From Mycobacterium sp. E183 (GTDB lineage Bacteria; Actinomycetota; Actinomycetes; Mycobacteriales; Mycobacteriaceae): 64,000 bases of DNA. This document shows positions 55,569-64,000 of the stretch, piece after piece. The stretch covers positions 38,488-102,487 of the forward strand of contig NZ_LZJN01000003.1 of assembly GCF_001667735.1 (NCBI RefSeq), written 5' to 3'. How positions within the stretch are numbered: the first letter of the stretch is position 1; every line of letters begins with the position of its first letter. The notes below the pieces were generated by a model. It did not search any database. It was not told the DNA's origin and worked only from the letters and a program-made list of their open reading frames with translations. A program made the translations under genes and the position numbers.

Positions 55569-56498
55569 ATGGAGATGGGGCTGGCATGGCAGCAGGGTCC
55601 GCTCGCCACGGGATCGGTCGGTCACTTTCTGACTGAACAGCCGTTGCCGGCGCGGCTCTTGTACGTCGAACCGCTGAGGAGGCGCATGCGAGTTCGCCTC
55701 GCCGACACATGGGTTGCCGACAGCCAAGACGTGATCCTGTTGCACGAGCCGGGGCGTTATCCGGTCGCCTACTTCCCGCGCAGTGATATCGAGGCCGGGG
55801 CCCTGGTGGCCGAGGAAAGGCTCACCCAGCACCAGGACCTAGGCGACACCCGGTGGTTCACCGTCAAAGTCGCGGAGCGAGAGGCGACCCGTGCGGCGTG
55901 GCAGCACACCGCGCTGCCGCCGCACGCTTCGGTACTCGACGGGCACCTCGCATTCGCTTGGCGTGCCATGGACGCTTTCTACGAAGAGAACGAGCGGATC
56001 GTCGGGCACGCTGCCGATGCCTATCATCGGATCGATATCCGTTCCACTTCAAGGCATCTCATCGCTCGTAGCAGCGACCGAGTGATTGCCGATACCAAGC
56101 ACCCACTAGCTTTGTACGAATCCGGATTCGCTCCACGCTGGTACGTGCCCCGCGAGGACGTCGACGAATCTGCCCTCGAACTGGTTGACACGCAGACCTT
56201 TTGCCCATACAAGGGGATCTGCTCCTACTACGATATCGGCGACCGCAAGCGGGCGGCGTGGTCGTATCGAAACGCCTGGCGCGAGGTGATACGAGTTGGC
56301 GATCTGGTGTCCTTCGAACCGGACAAGATCGACGTCTACCTCGACGGCAAACAGTTGCGGCTCGAGCCCGGCCAGACCGTCATTCCACACGGCGTCGACC
56401 GGGGGCTCGACATCGAAGAGGTCTCGGATTTTCACGGTGCCGAGGGCAATGTCGGGGTAGTGCAGGAACGAAACCACCAATCGTCCGGGCAGGCGTAG
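55569..56498 (+). CDS. Tandem DUF427 protein
   Basis: A 309-aa cytosolic protein containing two DUF427 modules: the first about residues 30-110 (RRMRVRLADTWVADSQDVIL; GRYPVAYFPRSDIE), the second about 165-260 (ARSSDRVIADTKHPLALYES; PRWYVPREDVD; TFCPYKGICSYYDI). DUF427 is a small beta-tent fold of unknown activity. The C-terminal extension (DKIDVYLDGKQLRLEPGQTV) repeats the strand pattern. It heads a run of genes ending with a HAD and flavoprotein. Two operator sites precede it. Confidence 0.85.
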   Translation: MEMGLAWQQGPLATGSVGHFLTEQPLPARLLYVEPLRRRMRVRLADTWVADSQDVILLHEPGRYPVAYFPRSDIEAGALVAEERLTQHQDLGDTRWFTVKVAEREATRAAWQHTALPPHASVLDGHLAFAWRAMDAFYEENERIVGHAADAYHRIDIRSTSRHLIARSSDRVIADTKHPLALYESGFAPRWYVPREDVDESALELVDTQTFCPYKGICSYYDIGDRKRAAWSYRNAWREVIRVGDLVSFEPDKIDVYLDGKQLRLEPGQTVIPHGVDRGLDIEEVSDFHGAEGNVGVVQERNHQSSGQA

Positions 56499-57091
56499 TG
56501 GTCGGGCGGAGAACCAGTCCGGATCGGGTAGGAGCGTTCTCCGACGGCGTTTTCGCGGTGCTGATCACGATCTTGGTGCTCGAGCTCAAGCCGCCCGCCG
56601 CGGCCAGCTTCAGCGCCTTGCTACCACTGTGGCCCACCGGCCTGAGTTATGTCGTCAGCTATTTCTTCATCGCCATCGTATGGGTCAACCATCATCACCT
56701 GTTCGGCTATGCGGAGCTGGCGACGCCGCGGCTGGTGTGGTCGAATTTCGCCCACCTATTTTCCGTATCCCTCCTCCCGATCACCACCGAGTGGATCGCC
56801 GACAGCAGGCTCGCCGCTGCGCCCGTGGCGTTGTACGCGTTCGTCTTCGTTCTGGTCAACGTCACCTATCTGGCGCTGTGCCGGGAAGTGATCGATCGGC
56901 CGGCCCACGAAGGCCCCACCGACCGGATGCGTAGGTTGATGCGGATGAGGTCATTCATCACGGTCGGCGTTTTCACGACGGCCGGGGTGACCGCCCTCTG
57001 GTGGCCGTTGCTGGGAATGACATTGATTTGCGTTTGTCTGATCGGGTATTTACGACCGGATGTTCCCAATCCGAAGAAGATCGAGGTTTGA
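56498..57091 (+). CDS. TMEM175-family membrane protein (potassium channel-like)
   Basis: A 197-aa protein with six hydrophobic helices and the TMEM175/DUF1211 signature R-x3-F-S-D-G-V-F-A at the start of helix 1 (RVGAFSDGVFAVLITILVLE). Bacterial TMEM175 proteins form tetrameric K+-selective channels. The second helical half has WVNHHHLFGY, the usual aromatic/His stretch. GTG 56498 overlaps the DUF427 stop (TAGTG), indicating co-translation. The C-terminal tail is basic. Confidence 0.88.
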   Translation: MVGRRTSPDRVGAFSDGVFAVLITILVLELKPPAAASFSALLPLWPTGLSYVVSYFFIAIVWVNHHHLFGYAELATPRLVWSNFAHLFSVSLLPITTEWIADSRLAAAPVALYAFVFVLVNVTYLALCREVIDRPAHEGPTDRMRRLMRMRSFITVGVFTTAGVTALWWPLLGMTLICVCLIGYLRPDVPNPKKIEV

Positions 57092-57093
57092 CC

Positions 57094-57774
57094 ATGCCCG
57101 TGCCCTCCGTCCTGGTTTTCGACGTCAACGAAACGTTGGTCGACATCGAGTCACTCGCACCGCTTTTCACCGAGCTGTTCGGCGATGAACGGGTGCTCCG
57201 CGAGTGGTTCGCCCAGCTGGTCATGTATTCGATGTCCGCGACGTTGGCGGATAGTTATGTGGACTTCTCCACGCTGGCCCAAGGTGTGTTCCGTATGGTC
57301 GGCGATATCCACGGCGTGGCCGTCTCCGACGATGACGCGCACCGGCTGAAGAACGGCTTGCTCACCATGCCGGCCCACCCGGATGCGGCGGAGGGGCTCA
57401 CCATGTTGAAAGACAACGGTTTTCGTCTGGTCACCCTGACCAATTCGCCGCCCAACCCGGATGGTCCTACGGCGCTGCAGAGTTCCGGGCTGGCCGAATT
57501 CTTCGAACACCAATTGAGTGTCGATGCCTGCCGCGCCTTCAAGCCGTCGCCCACCGTGTACCGGTATGCGTGCGAGACGCTCGGAGTGGCCCCGGCTGAC
57601 TGCATGATGGTGGCCGCCCACGTATGGGACACCCTCGGCGCCCAGAGTGTCGGCTTCGGCGGGGCGCTCATCGCGCGGCCCGGCAATCCGCCGCTGCCCG
57701 TCGACGGACTGCCCCAACCGGACCTGGTGGCGGGCGACCTGCGCCAGCTGGCCGCGCAGCTGATCGACCACTGA
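57094..57774 (+). CDS. Haloacid dehalogenase type II (HAD superfamily)
   Basis: A 226-aa L-2-haloacid dehalogenase-like enzyme. Nucleophile Asp10 in F-D-V-N-E-T-L (same number as in characterised enzymes), motif II Thr/Asn-rich LVTLTNSPP, Lys in ACRAFKPSP, and the [11 protein letters not shown] motif. It hydrolyses small halo-acids or related substrates with an aspartyl ester intermediate. It follows TMEM175 by 2 bp. With the haloalkane dehalogenase-like hydrolase upstream, the block may degrade halogenated compounds, an inference. Confidence 0.87.
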   Translation: MPVPSVLVFDVNETLVDIESLAPLFTELFGDERVLREWFAQLVMYSMSATLADSYVDFSTLAQGVFRMVGDIHGVAVSDDDAHRLKNGLLTMPAHPDAAEGLTMLKDNGFRLVTLTNSPPNPDGPTALQSSGLAEFFEHQLSVDACRAFKPSPTVYRYACETLGVAPADCMMVAAHVWDTLGAQSVGFGGALIARPGNPPLPVDGLPQPDLVAGDLRQLAAQLIDH

Positions 57775-57799
57775 GGACAACCGGGGAGGACCACGAACG

Positions 57800-59251
57800 A
57801 TGGCACACGAAGAGTCGGGCTATGACGTCGTTGTGCTCGGCGCCGGGCCGATCGGGCAGAACGCCGCAGAGCGCGCCCGGGCCGCAGGCCTGAGTGTCGC
57901 CATAGTCGAGCGCGAACTCGTCGGCGGCGAGTGTTCCTACTGGGCCTGCGTGCCCAGTAAAGCCTTGCTGCGTCCGGTGATTGCCATCTCGGAGGCCCGC
58001 CAAGTCGACGGCGCGCGGGAGGCGGTCAGCGGGTCCATCGGCATTCCGGGGGTCTTCGGCCGCCGCAACCGCTACGTCACCGACTGGGACGACACCGGCC
58101 AGGCCGGCTGGGTGGGTGGAATCGGCGCCACCCTGGTGCGCGGCCATGGCCGGTTGGACGGCGCCCGGCGAGTCGCGGTCACCGCGTCCGACGGGGCGAC
58201 GTCCGTGCTGACCGCGCGGCACGCCGTCGTGATCTGCACCGGAAGCCGGCCCCTCTTGCCCGACTTGCCCGGCATCGACGAGGCGAGGCCGTGGACCAAC
58301 CGCCAAGCCACCGAAAGCAGTTCGGTCCCCGAGCGGCTCGCGGTGGTGGGCGCCGGCGGCGTAGGCGTCGAAATGGCGACTGCGTGGCGCGGATTGGGAT
58401 CTCAGGTGACCCTCCTTGCGCGGGGCTCGGGTCTGCTGCCGCGGATGGAGCCCTTCGTCGGTGAACTCATCGGCCGTGGCCTCGCCGATGCGGGCGTGGA
58501 CGTGCGCGTCGGCGTATCGGTGCGCACGCTGCGCCGGCCCGAGGGCGCGGAGGTGACCCTCGAATTGGACGATGGCTCCGAATTGGTGGTCAGCGAAGTG
58601 CTTTTCGCGACGGGTCGCGCACCGCTCACCGATGACATCGGCCTGCACACCGTGGGGCTGACGCCCGGCGACTGGCTCGACGTCGACGACACCTGCCAAG
58701 TACGGGCCATCGAAGACGGTTGGCTCTACGCCGCGGGCGACGTCAATCACCGGGCCCTGCTGACCCATCAGGGGAAGTACCAGGGTCGCATTGCCGGAGC
58801 GGCCATCGGAGCGCGGGCCGCGGGCGCCCGGTTGGACACCGCACCGTGGGGCCGGCACGCAACCACCGCCGACCATTACGCTGTGCCGCAGGCCTTCTTC
58901 ACCGTGCCCGAAGCCGCCGCCGTCGGCCTGACGGCCAGGCAAGCCGAACAGGCCGGGTACCGGCTGCGCACCGTCGATGTGCAGATCGGCGACGTCGTGA
59001 CGGGGGCCAAGCTCTATGCGGACGGGTACGCCGGGCGCGCACGGATGGTGGTGGACCTCGACCGTGGGCGTTTGCTCGGGGTCACGCTGGTTGGGCCGGG
59101 AGTCACCGAGATGCTCCACTCCGCCACCATCGCCGTCGCGGGCGAGGTGCCCATCGACCGGTTGTGGCACGCGGTGCCCTGCTTCCCCACGGTCAGCGAG
59201 CTGTGGCTGCGGCTCCTCGAGGCGTATCGGGATGCGTCGGACCATAATTGA
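57800..59251 (+). CDS. Pyridine nucleotide-disulfide oxidoreductase
   Basis: A 483-aa flavoprotein. FAD motif V-V-L-G-A-G-P-I-G at residues 11-19, redox-active C-x4-C (Cys45, Cys50 in [12 protein letters not shown]), NAD motif [16 protein letters not shown]-phosphate motif [13 protein letters not shown], and a C-terminal dimerisation domain. The final catalytic His-x4-Glu is replaced by the [18 protein letters not shown] context (His present). The protein is of the mercuric reductase/lipoamide dehydrogenase class; the substrate disulfide is unknown. 25 bp after the HAD gene, likely same operon. Confidence 0.87.
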   Translation: MAHEESGYDVVVLGAGPIGQNAAERARAAGLSVAIVERELVGGECSYWACVPSKALLRPVIAISEARQVDGAREAVSGSIGIPGVFGRRNRYVTDWDDTGQAGWVGGIGATLVRGHGRLDGARRVAVTASDGATSVLTARHAVVICTGSRPLLPDLPGIDEARPWTNRQATESSSVPERLAVVGAGGVGVEMATAWRGLGSQVTLLARGSGLLPRMEPFVGELIGRGLADAGVDVRVGVSVRTLRRPEGAEVTLELDDGSELVVSEVLFATGRAPLTDDIGLHTVGLTPGDWLDVDDTCQVRAIEDGWLYAAGDVNHRALLTHQGKYQGRIAGAAIGARAAGARLDTAPWGRHATTADHYAVPQAFFTVPEAAAVGLTARQAEQAGYRLRTVDVQIGDVVTGAKLYADGYAGRARMVVDLDRGRLLGVTLVGPGVTEMLHSATIAVAGEVPIDRLWHAVPCFPTVSELWLRLLEAYRDASDHN

Positions 59252-59254
59252 CGC

Positions 59255-59713
59255 ATGGCTACCGCAGATGGATTCCACCCAGACTTCGACGAGGCAACAC
59301 CGGAAGCGACCCACAACCGGGTGCACCACGTCAGGGGTGCGGACATCAGCTCCGACACCGCGCAATCGGAGGGACTGCGCCGCTTCGCCGCGCTCAGCGG
59401 AACGTCAGTCGGCGCCGAAAAGCTCTGGATGGGCGAGACGCACGCGTCACCGTCGACCGTCTCGTCCAACCACCATCACGGCGACTCGGAAACCGCCATC
59501 TACGTGCGCAGCGGCCACCCGGAATTCGTCTTTCACGACGGCGCGCAAGAGGTGAGGATCTCGACCTCACCCGGCGACTACGTCTTCATCCCGCCGTATC
59601 TGCCGCACCGAGAGGAAAACCCCGACCCGAACACGCCCGCGGAGGTGGTGATCGCGCGCAGCACCCAAGAGGCGGTCGTGGTGAACCTGCCGGCGTTGTA
59701 TCCCCTTCAGTAA
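59255..59713 (+). CDS. Cupin-fold protein
   Basis: A 152-aa single-domain cupin. Metal-binding motif SNHHHGDSETAIYVRSGHPEFVF (His residues and Glu of motif 1) and motif 2 PGDYVFIPPYLPHREENP supply the 3-His/1-Glu site. It may be an isomerase, dioxygenase or binding protein. ATG 59255 lies 6-7 nt after a CATAAT box inside the end of the flavoprotein gene, so it may also be expressed alone. It overlaps the convergent VOC gene by 7 bp. Confidence 0.83.
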   Translation: MATADGFHPDFDEATPEATHNRVHHVRGADISSDTAQSEGLRRFAALSGTSVGAEKLWMGETHASPSTVSSNHHHGDSETAIYVRSGHPEFVFHDGAQEVRISTSPGDYVFIPPYLPHREENPDPNTPAEVVIARSTQEAVVVNLPALYPLQ

Positions 59714-60105
59714 ACCGCGATTTCGACCAGGTTGCCGTCGACGTCGCGGCAGTAGTGGGAGATCATCGGACCCAGGGCCCCCGTCCTGGTCACCGGTCCC
59801 GCAACGATCTCCGCCCCACATCGCACGAGGTGGGCATGCACCTCGCCCGGGCTGCAACGAGTGATGAAGCACAAGTCCTCGGACCCGGCCGCTTCGACCG
59901 AACCGGTGACCCACTCGGGATCGTCCCCCAGCGCCCCGACGGGCCGCAGGTTCAGTTTCTGGTCCCCGAACCGCAGCGCGATTCGGTTGGACGGCCCGAA
60001 CGTTTCCCGCCGCATCCCGAGGACCCGCTCGTACCACGCGGCCGTGTCCTCGACGTCTCGGCAGTTCAGCACCACATGGTCGATCCGTTCCACGATGAGC
60101 TCCAT
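59707..60105 (-). CDS. VOC-family (glyoxalase/bleomycin resistance-type) protein
   Basis: A 132-aa vicinal-oxygen-chelate protein with all the expected metal ligands. His in RIDHVVLNCRDVE near residue 10, the second in VHAHLVRCGAEIV or ITRCSP region, and Glu in DGNLVEIAVY at the C-terminus. Such proteins include glyoxalases, extradiol dioxygenases and resistance proteins. The substrate is unknown. ATG at 60105. It is divergent from the gene at 60173. Confidence 0.85.
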   Translation of the reverse strand: MELIVERIDHVVLNCRDVEDTAAWYERVLGMRRETFGPSNRIALRFGDQKLNLRPVGALGDDPEWVTGSVEAAGSEDLCFITRCSPGEVHAHLVRCGAEIVAGPVTRTGALGPMISHYCRDVDGNLVEIAVY

Positions 60106-60172
60106 GTTCGGCCCTCCCCTACGGCTGAGCGAAAACCATTTGGCACCAGACTAATCCGACTCGCCCGGCGCC

Positions 60173-60784
60173 GTGATCGTCGAGCGGCGTCTGCCCGCTG
60201 ACATCGTCGGCCGATGGAACCTTTCCCCATTCACTCAGCCAATTCTCAACAGATTCTTCGGCGACTCATGGCTTGTCTCCCAGCATCCGCAAAGCCACTG
60301 GCCGCAGCATGTTTTCATGACGAACGAGCCGATGTGCGCGAACCTGGTCGAACGGTACCTGCGCGTCCGCGGGCGCCGCTATTTCCGTGGCCATCATGAT
60401 CGCGAATACTTCTTCGTCACCAGCGCCCACCCGCGGCGCCTGCACGTCCATCTCGAGATCTCGCCCGCGCACGGCGATGTGCTGATCATTCGGGTGACTC
60501 CCGGCTGCTTCTTCCCCGCCACCGAGCGGCCCTGGCTGGTGCACTTCTCGGACACCTGGAACCGCCAGGATCGGGAGGTGACCGCGATCGTGCACGGGTC
60601 GTCCGATCCGCAGCGCATCGGCGTGGTGGCGCGCAGGTCGCACTGGATTCGACGGAGCGTCTCGTTTGACGATTTCGCCGCCTTCGTCGACCACACCATT
60701 GCGGATGCGACCGAGTTGTTCGACGCTCTGAGCCCCGCCGTCGAACTGCCGACGGCGCATCCGTTGTTGCGGGACGCGGGCTGA
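60173..60784 (+). CDS. Hypothetical protein with T3SS-chaperone/YbjN-like features
   Basis: A 203-aa protein I cannot assign. It is rich in aromatic residues and His in the first half (FFGDSWLVSQHPQSHWPQHV). It has alternating strands (YFFVTSAHPRRLHVHLEISP; DVLIIRVTPGCFF; VTAIVHGSSDPQRIGVVARR) ending in a helix (FDDFAAFVDHTIADATELFD). The two-layer alpha/beta pattern with a C-terminal helix is reminiscent of the YbjN/CesT-like fold, weakly supported. No signal peptide or transmembrane helix. GTG 60173 is the only plausible start; it has no strong ribosome-binding site. Confidence 0.6.
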   Translation: MIVERRLPADIVGRWNLSPFTQPILNRFFGDSWLVSQHPQSHWPQHVFMTNEPMCANLVERYLRVRGRRYFRGHHDREYFFVTSAHPRRLHVHLEISPAHGDVLIIRVTPGCFFPATERPWLVHFSDTWNRQDREVTAIVHGSSDPQRIGVVARRSHWIRRSVSFDDFAAFVDHTIADATELFDALSPAVELPTAHPLLRDAG

Positions 60785-61038
60785 TCCTGCCGGACAGGTC
60801 GTCACCCCAACGGGGCGGCGAGCGGCGTCCCCGCTCTGCGCCGATGAGCCGGCGAGCCCGAAAATCCGAGTGCAAACGGACGTTAGGCGCGCGTCCCCGC
60901 CGCGGCCAAACCGCTCAGCAAACGGATATGACATTCTCTTTTTCGGAGAGTATTATATGCTCAACAGGCACGGGGTTTGAGATCTGCGTCACATCGGCAA
61001 TCAATGCCAAACAGCACTGACACGGACGGCGGGGAGCC
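60785..61038. other. Intergenic stretch with AT-rich promoter-like segment
   Basis: No gene is supported in this 254-bp gap. An AT-rich island (60925-60960) contains CTCT...AGAG and TATTAT (60951-60956), a plausible promoter for the acyltransferase gene at 61039. Its start is preceded by GGGGAG. Confidence 0.45.
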
Positions 61039-61854
61039 ATGGCGGGTAGCGGCGTTGAGGTGGCCGACAACCACGAGACCACCAAATGGGATCCGGCCTT
61101 CACCGAGCAGGTCAGCAAGGCCCTCGGACCGGTCATCAAGCGGTGGTATCGCGCCGAGGTGCGCAACATCGACAACGTCCCGCCGTCGGGCGGCGCGCTG
61201 GTGGTGTCCAACCACTCGGGCGGCATGCTGACGCCCGACGTGCTGATCTTCTCCCCGGCCTTTTACGAGAAGTTCGGCTACGACCGCCCCGTCTACACCC
61301 TGGGCCACTACGGCATTTTCATGGGACCCTTAGATGGCTGGCTTCGCCGCCTCGGGGTCATCGAGGCCAGCCGTGAAAACGCCGCCGCCGCGCTGCACTC
61401 GGGCGCGGTGGTGCTGGTGTTCCCGGGCGGCGACTACGACTCCTACCGGCCCACCTTCAGCGCCAACACCATCGACTTCAACGGCCGCACCGGCTACGTG
61501 CGGACCGCCATCGAGGCCGGGGTGCCAATCGTGCCTACCGTGTCGATCGGGGGCCAGGAGACTCAGCTCTTCTTGACCCGCGGAAACTGGCTGGCGCGCA
61601 AGTTGGGGCTGACCAGGGCGCGCATGGACATTCTGCCGGTGAGCTTCGGATTCCCCTTCGGACTCAGTGTCATCTTCCCGCCGAACCTGCCACTGCCGGC
61701 CAAGATCGTCACCGAAGTACTCAAACCGATCGACGTCACGGCCCAATTCGGCGACGATCCCGACATCGACGAAGTCGACGCCTACGTGCGCGGGGTGATG
61801 GAGTCGGCCCTCCAGCGATTGGCCGGTCAACGCAAGCTGCCCATCCTAGGCTGA
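61039..61854 (+). CDS. Lysophospholipid acyltransferase family protein (PlsC-like)
   Basis: A 271-aa membrane-associated acyltransferase. The active-site block is N-H-S-G-G-M-L-T-P-D (His59 to Asp67) with seven residues between His and Asp rather than the classical four. Substrate-binding motifs VVLVFPGGDYDSYRP and AGVPIVPTVSIGGQE are present. In this subfamily, found in mycobacteria near wax-ester synthases, the enzyme transfers acyl groups to glycerolipid or alcohol acceptors. It is followed 73 bp later by a WS/DGAT gene, so the pair probably makes storage lipid. Confidence 0.85.
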   Translation: MAGSGVEVADNHETTKWDPAFTEQVSKALGPVIKRWYRAEVRNIDNVPPSGGALVVSNHSGGMLTPDVLIFSPAFYEKFGYDRPVYTLGHYGIFMGPLDGWLRRLGVIEASRENAAAALHSGAVVLVFPGGDYDSYRPTFSANTIDFNGRTGYVRTAIEAGVPIVPTVSIGGQETQLFLTRGNWLARKLGLTRARMDILPVSFGFPFGLSVIFPPNLPLPAKIVTEVLKPIDVTAQFGDDPDIDEVDAYVRGVMESALQRLAGQRKLPILG

Positions 61855-61927
61855 CCGACCGCGACTCGAGGTTCGACATCATGCGAAATCCGCTGCAGCG
61901 CAACTTGATTGTCCGGCAGGGTGGCGC

Positions 61928-63307
61928 GTGAAAAGGTTGAACGGCATGGACGCCATGCTGCTCTACAGTGAGACACCGAACCTCCACACTCACACATTGA
62001 AAGTGGCGGTCATCGACCCCGCTGACTCCGACTTCGGTTTCGAGGCGTTCCGCCGCCACGTGCGACGCCGGCTGCACCTGCTGGAACCGTTGCGCTACAA
62101 GCTCGTCGACATTCCCTGGCAGCTGCATCACCCGATGTGGCAGGAGGACTGCGCGGTCGACCTCGACTACCACCTCCGGCGGGTGCAGGTGCCCGCGCCC
62201 GGCGGGCGGCTAGAACTCGATCAGACGATCGGCCAGGTCGCCTCGATGCCGCTGGACCGCAGCCGCCCGCTGTGGGAATTCCACTTCGCCGAGGGACTGG
62301 CCGGGGGAAGGTACGCCCTGATCGGCAAGGTCCATCACGCGCTGGCCGACGGTGTGGCCTCCGTCAACCTCTTGGCGCGCGCCATGGATCTCGAGGACGG
62401 GCCGACCGACGAGCGGGACAACGACGAAGCGGGCGTCACCGCGTCGCCCGCCGACCTGCTGCGATCTGCCGCCCGCGACCACGCGCGGCAGATCGCCGAG
62501 CTCCCCGGGCTGCTGAGGGATGCCGCCACCGGGTTGACGCGGGTCCGCCGCCGATCCAGAGAACGGGGTGCCCACCCGGATCTGGCCGAGGCCTTCGACG
62601 CTCCACCGACCTTCCTGAATCACGTCGTGTCGCCCGTGCGGCGGTTCGCCAGCACGACGCTGCCGCTGGCCGAAGCCAAGGCGACCGCCAAGGCGCTGGG
62701 CATCACCCTCAACGACCTGATACTGGCCACGGCGGCCGGCGGCCTGCGCACACTGTTGCTGGCCTACGACGGCGCGGCCGACCGGCCGCTCATCGCGTCG
62801 GTGCCGACGGCCACCGACAAGTCGGACCGCATCACCGGAAACGAGATCAGCGGTCTGATGATTTCGTTGCCGGTGCACGTCGCCGATCCCGCCGAACGGG
62901 CACGGCTGGTGGCGCTGGCGACCCGAATCGCCAAGGAAGACCACGAGATCCTCGGCCCCGAGCTTTACGGCCGGCTGATGGCCTATCTGCCGACCGCGTT
63001 CGCTCCGGCCGCATTCCGGTGGCTGGGGCGGCGCGACGCACCCAACAAGCTGATGAACGTCGCGGTCTCCAGCGTGGTGGGCCCGCGCGAGCGCGGACAC
63101 TTCGGCGGCGCGACGGTCACCGAGATCTACTCGACCGGGGTGCTATCACCGGGCGCCCCGGTCAACATCACCGTGTGGAGCTATGTCGACCAGCTGGGCG
63201 TCGCCGTGCTCACCGATGACCGGACGTTTGACGACCCGCACGAGGCGACCGACGCCATCTGCGCATCGTTCGCCGAATTGCGCTCCGCGGCAGGCGTTTC
63301 CGCCTAG
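61928..63307 (+). CDS. Wax ester synthase/diacylglycerol acyltransferase (WS/DGAT)
   Basis: A 459-aa enzyme of the mycobacterial Tgs family, making triacylglycerol or wax esters. The catalytic H-H-A-L-A-D-G is at residues 136-142. N-terminal [20 protein letters not shown] and the C-terminal DUF1298 region ([20 protein letters not shown], then [14 protein letters not shown]) are standard. GTG 61928 start. Its stop overlaps the purQ stop by 4 bp on the opposite strand. Functions in storage lipid with the PlsC-like gene upstream. Confidence 0.92.
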   Translation: MKRLNGMDAMLLYSETPNLHTHTLKVAVIDPADSDFGFEAFRRHVRRRLHLLEPLRYKLVDIPWQLHHPMWQEDCAVDLDYHLRRVQVPAPGGRLELDQTIGQVASMPLDRSRPLWEFHFAEGLAGGRYALIGKVHHALADGVASVNLLARAMDLEDGPTDERDNDEAGVTASPADLLRSAARDHARQIAELPGLLRDAATGLTRVRRRSRERGAHPDLAEAFDAPPTFLNHVVSPVRRFASTTLPLAEAKATAKALGITLNDLILATAAGGLRTLLLAYDGAADRPLIASVPTATDKSDRITGNEISGLMISLPVHVADPAERARLVALATRIAKEDHEILGPELYGRLMAYLPTAFAPAAFRWLGRRDAPNKLMNVAVSSVVGPRERGHFGGATVTEIYSTGVLSPGAPVNITVWSYVDQLGVAVLTDDRTFDDPHEATDAICASFAELRSAAGVSA

Positions 63308-63855
63308 ACCGACAGCGCCGCGTCCAATACCGAATAAAACAGGCCCAAGCCGTCGTCGGACGGCCCCGTCAACGCTTCGATGGCGTGCTCGGGATGCGGC
63401 ATCAGTCCGACCACGCGACCGTTGGCGGAACTGACGCCGGCGATGTCATGCAGCGAGCCGTTGGGGTTGTCGTGGTAGCGGAACACCACCCGGCCCTCGC
63501 CCTCGAGCTCCTCGACGACGTCGGCGGGCGCCACGTAGCGGCCTTCGCCGGACTTCAGCGGCACCAGTAAGTCCGCATCGGGCTCGAAACGCGACGTCCA
63601 GGCCGTCGACGTCGACGCCACGCGCAACCACACATCGCGGCAGACGAAGTGCAAACCGACGTTGCGGGTCAGGGCCCCCGGCAACAGCCCCGCCTCGCAG
63701 AGCACCTGAAACCCGTTGCAAATGCCCAACACCGGCATGCCGCGGTTTGCGGCGGCCACAACTTCGCCCATCACCGGGGCGAACCTGGCGATCGCCCCCG
63801 CGCGCAGGTAGTCGCCGTAGGAGAAACCGCCGGGCACCACCACGGCGTCGACGCC
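63304..63855 (-). pseudogene. purQ: PurQ, glutaminase subunit of FGAM synthase, 5' end rearranged
   Basis: The minus strand encodes a normal PurQ from [10 protein letters not shown] to the end. It includes the nucleophile Cys in [13 protein letters not shown] and the catalytic His/Glu in [11 protein letters not shown]. PurQ supplies ammonia to PurL. Upstream of 63855 the frame stays open to an ATG at 63903 but reads unrelated sequence ([15 protein letters not shown]). The genuine preceding residues ([12 protein letters not shown]) lie on the plus strand at 63853-63921, and the true start is not present on this strand. The gene is therefore broken as listed, by inversion or misassembly. Confidence 0.85.
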
Positions 63856-63991
63856 GCCCGGGCGGCGCGGCGTGTCGGTGCCGAGGCCGTCAGCCTGTGG
63901 CACGCCGACGCCGACCTCAAGGGCGTCGACGCCGTGGTGGTGCCCGGCGGTTTCTCCTACGGCGACTACCTGCGCGCGGGGGCGATCGCCA
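63786..63991. repeat. 70-bp perfect inverted repeat with palindromic ends in purQ
   Basis: Arms 63786-63855 and 63922-63991 are exact reverse complements over 70 bp, around a 66-bp spacer. Each inner arm end is GGCGTCGACGCC and each outer end GGCGATCGCC, both perfect self-complementary palindromes. In the plus strand the spacer plus right arm read as continuous PurQ ([12 protein letters not shown] to YLRAGAIA). Confidence 0.93.
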
Positions 63992-64000
63992 CGACCCTGC
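63844..64000 (+). pseudogene. PurQ N-terminal fragment on plus strand, cut by window edge
   Basis: Continuous plus-strand frame from 63844: [20 protein letters not shown] and on through [20 protein letters not shown] to AGAIA, then T-T-L at the edge. This is PurQ sequence from about residue 17 to 62, in the opposite direction to the rest of the gene. After 63991 the sequence departs from PurQ (ACGACCCTGC). No start codon for it is visible because the left neighbour is the inverted main gene. Confidence 0.8.

Overview
The window looks like a Mycobacterium chromosome segment, probably from a nontuberculous species. The DNA is GC-rich with many GTG starts, and several genes begin 6-7 nt after a TAnnnT-type -10 box, as expected for leaderless mRNAs. 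From about 10 kb to the right edge, most genes follow (from memory, not searched) the order of the M. tuberculosis Rv0830-Rv0788 region read backwards: tRNA cluster, methyltransferase, deaminase, kmtR, MpaB-like protein, TetR, desA1, dus, LCP protein, phoY2, pst genes, mshD, glnR, lmeA, cysA2-sseC, nitrobindin, pabC, ygfZ, DUF3073, purM, purF, purL, pepC, dyp-encapsulin and purQ. Accessory blocks break this order.

1-10 kb is accessory metabolism. A minus-strand operon of overlapping genes encodes a split B12-dependent acyl-CoA mutase (large and small subunits), an F420-type LLM oxidoreductase and a CoA-transferase. A methyltransferase, a VanX-like dipeptidase, a TetR/CocE divergent pair, a decayed P450 and two small proteins follow. 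10-29 kb is core: four tRNAs, a nickel/cobalt sensor (kmtR) followed by an extremely His-rich protein, desaturase, cell-wall ligase-type LCP protein, phosphate uptake (pstSCAB, phoY2), mycothiol synthesis (mshD), nitrogen regulator (glnR), and the cysA2-sseC sulfur genes preceded by a polycysteine leader peptide. Two genes too short for ordinary gene calling are described: the 29-codon Cys leader and a 32-aa membrane protein coupled to nitrobindin.

29.5-33.6 kb is the most novel insertion: a four-helix membrane protein with Rossmann domains and a ryanodine-receptor (RyR) domain, followed by a TIR-transmembrane-PknH-sensor protein. Together they look like an envelope-sensing NAD-linked signalling or defence module. 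33.8-44 kb returns to folate, Fe-S repair and purine synthesis genes, with an orphan MCE protein. 44-53 kb has a multicopper oxidase pair, DoxX and Ddn-type genes, pepC, the DyP-encapsulin nanocompartment with a 57-bp tandem repeat at its promoter, an SDR and a MOSC/reductase fusion. 53-60 kb is an accessory block run by two tandem TetR regulators with four TGGG-N8-CCCA operator-like sites. The right end has acyltransferases and purQ.

Two local rearrangements stand out. In the mutase small subunit, a 35-bp segment between 11-bp inverted repeats is flipped, which removes the cobalamin-binding His motif while keeping the frame. In purQ, the 5' end is replaced by a 70-bp inverted duplication centred on self-complementary 12-mers. 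Whether these are biological switches, template-switch mutations or assembly errors cannot be decided from the sequence alone.
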